A DNA stretch of 64,000 nucleotides from UWMA-0277 sp965183885 (GTDB lineage Bacteria; Bacteroidota; Bacteroidia; Flavobacteriales; BACL11): contig OZ238992.1 of the NCBI GenBank assembly GCA_965183885.1, positions 372,001-436,000 of the forward strand, given 5' to 3'. A program made the translations under genes and the position numbers. The notes under the pieces are model-generated. The model made no database searches. It was not told the DNA's origin and saw only the letters and a program-made list of their open reading frames with translations. Shown piece by piece: positions 58,641 to 64,000 of this stretch (positions are counted from its first letter, which is position 1; each line of letters begins with the position of its first letter).

Positions 58641-61466
58641 CTATTTCAATTCTTCTTTAAGATATTTTGCTGTATAGCTATTTTTACATTTTGCTACCTG
58701 TTCAGGGGTTCCTTGAGAAACAATCTCACCTCCTTTTTCACCTCCTTCGTAACCAATATCAATAATATGATCAGCTACCTTTATTACATCTAGGTTATGT
58801 TCAATAATAAGCACCGAATTTCCTTTACTTACTATTGTATCTATTACCTTTAAAAATACTTTTACATCTTCAAAATGAAGTCCTGTTGTTGGCTCATCCA
58901 AAATATAAAAAGTTGCCCCTGTACTCCTTTTGGAAAGTTCAGTAGCTAATTTTACTCTTTGAGCCTCCCCACCTGAAAGGGTTGTTGCTGATTGCCCTAA
59001 AGTAATATAACCTAAACCAACATCTTGCAAGGTTTTTATTTTACGATAAATTGATGGAATTGCCTCAAAAAATTCTACTGCCTGATTAATAGTTAAATCC
59101 AAAACATCAGAAATTGATTTCCCTTTAAAACGTACCTCTAAAGTTTCACGATTATATCTTTTTCCATTACAATCTTCACAATGCACCAATACATCAGGCA
59201 AAAAATTCATTTCAATGGTTTTCATACCTCCACCTTTACAACTTTCACACCTTCCTCCTACTACATTGAAAGAAAACCTACCTACTTTATAACCTCTAAT
59301 TTTTGCTTCAGGAAGGTTTGCAAATAAATTTCTGATATCAGAAAAAACAGCAGTATAAGTTGCTGGATTAGACCTTGGTGTTCTACCAATAGGAGATTGA
59401 TCAACCTCAATAACCTTATCCAAATGCTGTAATCCACTAATTTTTTTATAAGGTAATGGTTCTTTTTCTCCTCTATAAAAATGCTTATTAAGAATAGGAT
59501 ATAAGGTTCCATTAACTAAGGTAGATTTTCCACTTCCAGAAACCCCAGTAACACAACACAATAATCCAAGCGGAATTTCAAGATCAACATTTTTTAAATT
59601 ATTCCCTCTAGCTCCAGATAGTTTAAGTTTTTTACCATTTCCTTTTCTTCTTTTCTTTGGCAATTCAATTTTTTGTGTTCCATTTAAATAATCAGCTGTT
59701 ATATGATTATCATTTAAGATTGTATTATAATCTCCTTGAGAAACTACTTCACCACCATGAACTCCAGCCCCAGGCCCTAAATCTACAATAAAATCAGAAG
59801 ACTCAATCATATCTTTATCGTGCTCAACAACAATAACTGAATTCCCTATATCTCTCAATTTCTTTAAAGAATCAATTAACTTTAAGTTATCTCTTTGATG
59901 CAATCCAATACTAGGCTCATCTAAAATATACAGCACATTAGTTAACTGAGTTCCAATTTGAGTAGCTAACCTAATCCTTTGAGCTTCACCACCGCTTAGT
60001 GTTTTTGAACTTCTATTTAATGACAAATATGAAAGCCCAACATCAATAATAAATTGCAACCTTTTAGTTAACTCTTTAATAATTTGACCCGCAATTTTAA
60101 ACTCATTTTCAGATAGCGATTCCTCAATACTAAGCACCCATGTTGCAAAAGATGATATATCCATATTAGTAACCTCACTAATACTTTTTCCGGCTACTTT
60201 AAAATGAGATGATTCTATATTAAGCCTACTCCCATTACAGCTTTTACAATCTTGTTCAGACATATATTTACCTGCCCATTTTTCAATTGACTTTACATAA
60301 GCTAGTTTTGATTGCTCCTCAATAAAATTAACAATTCCTTCAAAGTTAAGCTTATAGGTCTTTGATATTCCTGCTGATTTTAACTTAACTTTTAAATTTT
60401 CAGTAAGCCCATACAGAATAGCTTCAATTCCATCTTCAGGTATCTTACTTATTGGTGTATTTAAATTAAAATCATATTTCTTACCTATTAACTCAATCTG
60501 GCTTAATATCCAATCTGATTTTCTGTTAGCAATAGGAGCAATTCCTCCATTACTTATACTTAAAGATTTATTAGGCAGAATTTTATCTACATCTACAATT
60601 TTAAACTTTCCTAGGCCATTACAACTTTTACACGCTCCCTTTGGAGAATTAAATGAAAAAGAATTAGGCTCAGGGTTTTTGTATGCTATTCCTGTTTCAG
60701 GGCACATTAATGATCTTGAAAAATACCTAGGACTTGTTGTATTTTTCTCTATAACCATCATAATACCTTCACCATCTTGCATTGCCAGCTTTAATGATGA
60801 TACTAGGCGCTTTTCATTTTTATCAACCACCTTTAAGCGATCAATTACCACCTCAATATCATGTGTTTTATATCTATCTAATTTAAGAGAAGGAGTAATA
60901 TCAATAATCTCTCCATCTACTCTTACTTTTAAATAACCTTTTTTAGCTAGTTGGTGAAACAACTCTGCATAATGCCCTTTTCTTGAACGAACAATAGGCG
61001 CTAAAATATTAATTGCCTTATTATTAAAATCTTTTTTTATCAAGTCTAAGATTTGATCATCAGTAAAGCGAATCATCTTTTTCCCTGATTTATAAGAATA
61101 TGCTATACCAACTCGAGCATAAAGCAAACGTAAATAATCATAAATCTCTGTTATAGTACCTACTGTTGACCTTGGATTTTTAGATGTTGTTTTTTGTTCA
61201 ATAGCAACAACAGGACTTAATCCCGTTATTTTATCAACCTCAGGGCGCTCCATATTTCCTAAAAATTGACGTGCATAAGCATTAAAAGTCTCCAAATAAC
61301 GTCTTTGCCCTTCAGCATGTATAGTATCAAAAGCTAAAGAAGACTTTCCACTTCCACTCTTCCCTGTAAAAACAACTAATTTATTTCTAGGTATTTCTAA
61401 GTTAACGTTTTTTAAATTATGCACACGGGCACCATAAATTGAAATAAAATCTTCTTGACTACTCAT
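58641..61466 (-). CDS. uvrA: excinuclease ABC subunit A
   Basis: The 941-residue protein recognises DNA lesions in nucleotide excision repair. It has two ABC ATPase modules: Walker A GKSGSGKSSLA near the N-terminus and GVSGSGKSTL in the second half, each with a signature SGGEAQR, and Walker B regions ILDEPSIGLHQRD and ILDEPTTGLHFED. Zinc-finger segments (CKSCNGLGKF; CESCKGGGMKT with CEDCNGKRYN) are intact. Length is normal. It directly follows the lytic transglycosylase gene and is followed by the LOG gene. Confidence 0.97.
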   Translation of the reverse strand: MSSQEDFISIYGARVHNLKNVNLEIPRNKLVVFTGKSGSGKSSLAFDTIHAEGQRRYLETFNAYARQFLGNMERPEVDKITGLSPVVAIEQKTTSKNPRSTVGTITEIYDYLRLLYARVGIAYSYKSGKKMIRFTDDQILDLIKKDFNNKAINILAPIVRSRKGHYAELFHQLAKKGYLKVRVDGEIIDITPSLKLDRYKTHDIEVVIDRLKVVDKNEKRLVSSLKLAMQDGEGIMMVIEKNTTSPRYFSRSLMCPETGIAYKNPEPNSFSFNSPKGACKSCNGLGKFKIVDVDKILPNKSLSISNGGIAPIANRKSDWILSQIELIGKKYDFNLNTPISKIPEDGIEAILYGLTENLKVKLKSAGISKTYKLNFEGIVNFIEEQSKLAYVKSIEKWAGKYMSEQDCKSCNGSRLNIESSHFKVAGKSISEVTNMDISSFATWVLSIEESLSENEFKIAGQIIKELTKRLQFIIDVGLSYLSLNRSSKTLSGGEAQRIRLATQIGTQLTNVLYILDEPSIGLHQRDNLKLIDSLKKLRDIGNSVIVVEHDKDMIESSDFIVDLGPGAGVHGGEVVSQGDYNTILNDNHITADYLNGTQKIELPKKRRKGNGKKLKLSGARGNNLKNVDLEIPLGLLCCVTGVSGSGKSTLVNGTLYPILNKHFYRGEKEPLPYKKISGLQHLDKVIEVDQSPIGRTPRSNPATYTAVFSDIRNLFANLPEAKIRGYKVGRFSFNVVGGRCESCKGGGMKTIEMNFLPDVLVHCEDCNGKRYNRETLEVRFKGKSISDVLDLTINQAVEFFEAIPSIYRKIKTLQDVGLGYITLGQSATTLSGGEAQRVKLATELSKRSTGATFYILDEPTTGLHFEDVKVFLKVIDTIVSKGNSVLIIEHNLDVIKVADHIIDIGYEGGEKGGEIVSQGTPEQVAKCKNSYTAKYLKEELK

Positions 61467-62435
61467 TTAGTTAGGTGTACTTTCTTTAGGCAAATCAAAA
61501 TCATCAAACACCATAACAGCAGTTGTATCTGGTATTTTTATCTGGTATTTTCTTCTTGAAGCATCAGGTAGCTTTGAAGTACGCAACCAAGGGTTATACT
61601 CTTTTAAAAGTTTATAGTTTATATTATGATCCTTGGAGAACTTATATAAATCCGCAATTGTAGAATCTACTTCTACAATTCTCCACTCAGCAAGAGAATA
61701 TAAATCTTTATTTCTAAACATAAAACCATATTTTTTTGGATGCTCTAATATTTCTTTTACCGCTAATATTCTAAAAACATAACGTCCTGTTTCTCTATTC
61801 AAATGTAAATTATAATAATTATTTGACCCTTGCCTCTCTATGTTTCTTCTTGCTCCATTTCTTCCCATATTATAAGATGCAGCTGCCATTGTCCAACTTC
61901 CAAATTTTGCATAAGATTCATTTAAATACTTACATGCTACAACTGTTGCTTTTTCTAAATGGTAACGCTCATCAATTGCTGAGTTTACTTCTAATCCATA
62001 CTCTCTCCCTGTTCCTTTTAATATCTGCCAGAAACCTGCAGCCCCAGCTCCAGAAACGACATTATCTAATCCGCTTTCTATAAGTGCTAAATACTTAAAA
62101 TCATCAGGAATATTATGAGCCTTAAGTATAGGCTCTATAATAGGAAAATATTTGTTTGCTCTCTTTATATAGAGTATAGTATTGGATTGCCAATAGATGT
62201 TTTTCAACAATTCTTTATCCATACGCTCCCAAACTGCAGCTGACTCTAAAGGGATTTTTTCTCCAGAAAACTGTAATACTTCAGGTTTTAAAATAGAAAA
62301 TATTTGGTATTTACTATTAAAATGCTGCTGATACAATTCATCCTCATTTCTTAACTCTGAAGAATATATAAATAGTTGAGCACATGCAAAAAGCACTATT
62401 GCTGAACCTAAAAAATAAAAGTGTTTTTTATTCAT
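61467..62435 (-). CDS. lytic transglycosylase, MltD-like, membrane anchored
   Basis: The 322-residue protein has an N-terminal hydrophobic anchor (about 5-25) and a family 1-type SLT domain (about 100-230; FKYLALIESGLDNVVSGAGA with the catalytic Glu, GFWQILKGTGREYGLEVN and AAASYNMGRNGARRN). It cleaves peptidoglycan glycan strands to anhydro products. A C-terminal segment (about 255-315; DLYKFSKDHNINYKLLKEYN) resembles a single LysM-like wall-binding motif. The stop lies directly before the uvrA start, so it shares a transcript. Confidence 0.85.
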   Translation of the reverse strand: MNKKHFYFLGSAIVLFACAQLFIYSSELRNEDELYQQHFNSKYQIFSILKPEVLQFSGEKIPLESAAVWERMDKELLKNIYWQSNTILYIKRANKYFPIIEPILKAHNIPDDFKYLALIESGLDNVVSGAGAAGFWQILKGTGREYGLEVNSAIDERYHLEKATVVACKYLNESYAKFGSWTMAAASYNMGRNGARRNIERQGSNNYYNLHLNRETGRYVFRILAVKEILEHPKKYGFMFRNKDLYSLAEWRIVEVDSTIADLYKFSKDHNINYKLLKEYNPWLRTSKLPDASRRKYQIKIPDTTAVMVFDDFDLPKESTPN

Positions 62436-62436
62436 A

Positions 62437-62979
62437 TTAAAATTTACTTACAAAACCTTTAAAACTTCCTGCTACTAAATCTTTTTCTGATACTATAGGA
62501 CTATCCATTCCCCAATCAATATTAAGGCCTTTATCATTCCAAACAAAAGAACCTTCTGACTCCTTATTATAGATACCTGTACATTTATATGCAAAAATGG
62601 TATCTTCTTCAAGTGCTAAAAAACCATGTGCAAATCCAGGAGGAATCCAAAACATAGTTTTATTTTCCTCACTTAACTCAATAGAAAAATATTGCCCATA
62701 GGTAGCTGATTCCTTTCTAATATCTACAGCAACATCAAGCACCTTTCCTCTTACGACCCTAACCAATTTACCTTGAGCATATGGAGGGTTTTGAAAATGC
62801 AATCCTCTTAACACTCCTTTAGTAGAAAGAGATTGATTATCCTGTAAAAAATCTAAATCCAAGCCCAACTTTGCAAAAATTTCCTTACTCCAACTCTCAA
62901 AGAAATACCCCCTCTCATCTTCAAAAACCCTTGGTTTTATTACTAATAACCCTTCTATTGGTGTATTTATTATTTCCAT
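62437..62979 (-). CDS. rfbC: dTDP-4-dehydrorhamnose 3,5-epimerase
   Basis: The 180-residue cupin has the RfbC signatures KPRVFEDERGYFFESW, GVLRGLHFQNPPYAQGKLVR (with the catalytic His) and the segment FWIPPGFAHGFLALEEDT. It makes dTDP-L-lyxo-hexulose for L-rhamnose in surface polysaccharides. The rfbA, rfbB and rfbD partners are not adjacent. It starts the unit that continues with the transglycosylase and uvrA. Confidence 0.93.
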   Translation of the reverse strand: MEIINTPIEGLLVIKPRVFEDERGYFFESWSKEIFAKLGLDLDFLQDNQSLSTKGVLRGLHFQNPPYAQGKLVRVVRGKVLDVAVDIRKESATYGQYFSIELSEENKTMFWIPPGFAHGFLALEEDTIFAYKCTGIYNKESEGSFVWNDKGLNIDWGMDSPIVSEKDLVAGSFKGFVSKF

Positions 62980-63053
62980 TAACTCATTTTTTAAAGAAAG
63001 CCAAATATAGAAAAATCAACAGCTATTTATTATAGAAAAGTAAACAATAATTG

Positions 63054-63061
63054 TAGTTTTG
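63054..63061 (+). promoter_or_regulatory. TAnnTTTG -7 promoter element of the FKBP gene
   Basis: TAGTTTTG followed by C matches the Bacteroidota -7 consensus, 19 bases before the ATG at 63081. Confidence 0.6.
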
Positions 63062-63080
63062 CCAACAAAATTATATAATT

Positions 63081-63755
63081 ATGAAAAGAGTAAATTTATT
63101 AATCGTAGCACTTGCATTTATCTTCAGTTCATGTACTGAAACTGCAAGCTACAAAACACCAGAAACAGAAATGGAAAAAGTAAGTTACAGCCTAGGAGTT
63201 AATGTTGCAACAGGAGTAAAAGCTCAAGGGCTTGATACTATTGATGCTAACGCAGTTGCTAAGGCATTTACAGATGTATTTGAAGGAAACGATTTAGATA
63301 TATCAGAAGAAGAAAGCATGCAAATATTGCAAGACTACTTCGGAAAACTACAAGCTGCCGCACAAGCAAAAGCAAGTGAAGCAGGAGCAGCATATTTAAC
63401 TGACAATGCTGCAAAAGAAGGAGTTACAACAACTGCAAGTGGACTTCAATATGAAGTAATTACTTCAGGAGATGGCGCTAAGCCAACAGCAAATGACCAA
63501 GTAACAGTTCACTACCATGGTACGCTTACTGATGGCACAGTATTTGATAGTTCTGTAGACAGAGGAGAACCAGCTCAGTTTGGTGTTACTCAAGTTATTC
63601 CAGGATGGACTGAAGGATTACAATTAATGAGTGTAGGTGATAAATGGAAACTTACTATCCCAGCAGCATTAGCTTACGGAGATAGAGGTGCAGGAGGAAT
63701 GATTGGGCCTGGAGCTACTTTAGTATTTGAAGTTGAGCTTCTAGGAATTAATTAA
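63081..63755 (+). CDS. FKBP-type peptidyl-prolyl isomerase lipoprotein
   Basis: The 224-residue protein has a lipoprotein signal (lipobox FSSC at Cys18), an N-terminal helical dimerisation domain of the Mip/FkpA type (about 30-105, KVSYSLGVNVATGVKAQG) and a C-terminal FKBP domain (about 115-224; VTVHYHGTLTDGTVFDSS, VIPGWTEGLQLMSVGDKWKL). It should speed up proline isomerisation and assist folding of exported proteins. Active-site aromatic residues appear intact. Confidence 0.92.
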   Translation: MKRVNLLIVALAFIFSSCTETASYKTPETEMEKVSYSLGVNVATGVKAQGLDTIDANAVAKAFTDVFEGNDLDISEEESMQILQDYFGKLQAAAQAKASEAGAAYLTDNAAKEGVTTTASGLQYEVITSGDGAKPTANDQVTVHYHGTLTDGTVFDSSVDRGEPAQFGVTQVIPGWTEGLQLMSVGDKWKLTIPAALAYGDRGAGGMIGPGATLVFEVELLGIN

Positions 63756-63775
63756 TTCCTTTCAACATATAAATA

Positions 63776-63802
63776 AAAAGCCCAGCAAATGCTGGGCTTT
63801 TT
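63776..63802. terminator. bidirectional hairpin terminator
   Basis: AAAAAGCCCAGC and GCTGGGCTTTTT pair around AAAT. It lies between the convergent FKBP and zinc-ribbon genes. Confidence 0.85.
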
Positions 63803-63816
63803 ATTTATATACACTT

Positions 63817-64000
63817 TTACTTTCTTTTCCACCTTTTTAATTGCGGAATACTAACAGTATAAAACCACCTTCTTACCTTACCAACCCCTTGTTCTTTTAA
63901 TATCCCCTTAACAAAAGCCTGCATATCCTTAGCAGTTTTTATTTCTGGACTTGTAAACTGTCCATCAACATAACAAAGCTGACAATAGTCATTATTCTCA
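63817..64000 (-). CDS. C-terminal part of a putative zinc-ribbon domain protein
   Basis: The last 60 codons of a minus-strand gene run off the right edge of the window. The fragment reads ENNDYCQLCYVDGQFTSPEI, then DMQAFVKGILKEQG and a final RRWFYTVSIPQLKRWKRK. It matches the end of the putative zinc-ribbon family (zf-ribbon_2), where a CxxC pair, a FVK-x(n)-LK helix and a W-rich end are typical. The first CxxC half would lie beyond base 64000. Function is unknown. Confidence 0.65.
   Translation of the reverse strand, partial: ENNDYCQLCYVDGQFTSPEIKTAKDMQAFVKGILKEQGVGKVRRWFYTVSIPQLKRWKRK

Overview
The window is AT-rich chromosomal DNA from a Bacteroidota bacterium, most likely a free-living member of the Flavobacteriales. 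The support is: type IX secretion sorting domains on several secreted proteins, a TonB-dependent receptor with a carboxypeptidase-regulatory N-domain, the Bacteroidota TAnnTTTG promoter signature upstream of many genes, almost no Shine-Dalgarno sequences, and many Bacteroidota-restricted families (DUF5606, DUF5777, SPOR/TSP3 barrel, HHH-barrel protein). The 16S rRNA 3' tail reads GGAATATCTCTTTTTTTG on the coding strand, so the usual anti-Shine-Dalgarno CCTCC is absent. This is the strongest oddity in the window.

Region 1 to about 8.1 kb is a tightly packed, one-directional block of 13 genes that looks like the virion and lysis half of an integrated, probably tailless and membrane-containing phage or related element. 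It holds a 963-residue LPD1 plus transglutaminase-like polyvalent protein, a candidate capsid gene with a strong hairpin terminator behind it, a row of small beta-rich proteins, a coiled-coil protein, a membrane protein with an annexin-like repeat, a membrane-anchored M15 peptidase and a spanin-like protein. No tail, portal, terminase, integrase or replication gene is visible; the rest would lie left of base 1. A 1 kb gene-free stretch follows.

Region 9.1 to 16.9 kb is accessory. It has a 1734-residue type IX-secreted adhesin-like protein, a small secreted companion, an ApeA-like HEPN protein (candidate anti-phage RNase) and a remnant of a second copy of the companion's C-terminus.

Region 16.9 to 39.4 kb is core-like: a DoxX/YceI/MarR trio, holA, a TonB receptor, pyrG-yidC, mqnA with a DUF456 gene, purB, an L-2-hydroxyglutarate oxidase family gene, a four-gene secreted cytochrome/YceI/DUF5777 operon, a UMF1-type transporter, a DUF5606 gene, an M3 peptidase and another type IX-secreted beta-helix protein.

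Region 39.7 to 44.9 kb is one rRNA operon on the minus strand (16S, tRNA-Ile, tRNA-Ala, 23S, 5S) preceded by three tandem consensus promoters. Upstream of it is 1.2 kb of AT-rich DNA with a perfect hairpin and a 42-bp tandem repeat.

Region 45.7 to 64 kb is again core: purE, two outer-membrane barrel-type genes, a nitronate monooxygenase-like enzyme, a DEAD-box helicase, a SIMPL protein, peptidase E, a sodium:solute symporter, a THUMP RNA methyltransferase, a SPOR-domain barrel protein, a LOG-family gene whose leader matches the altered 16S tail, uvrA, a lytic transglycosylase, rfbC, an FKBP lipoprotein and the end of a zinc-ribbon gene.
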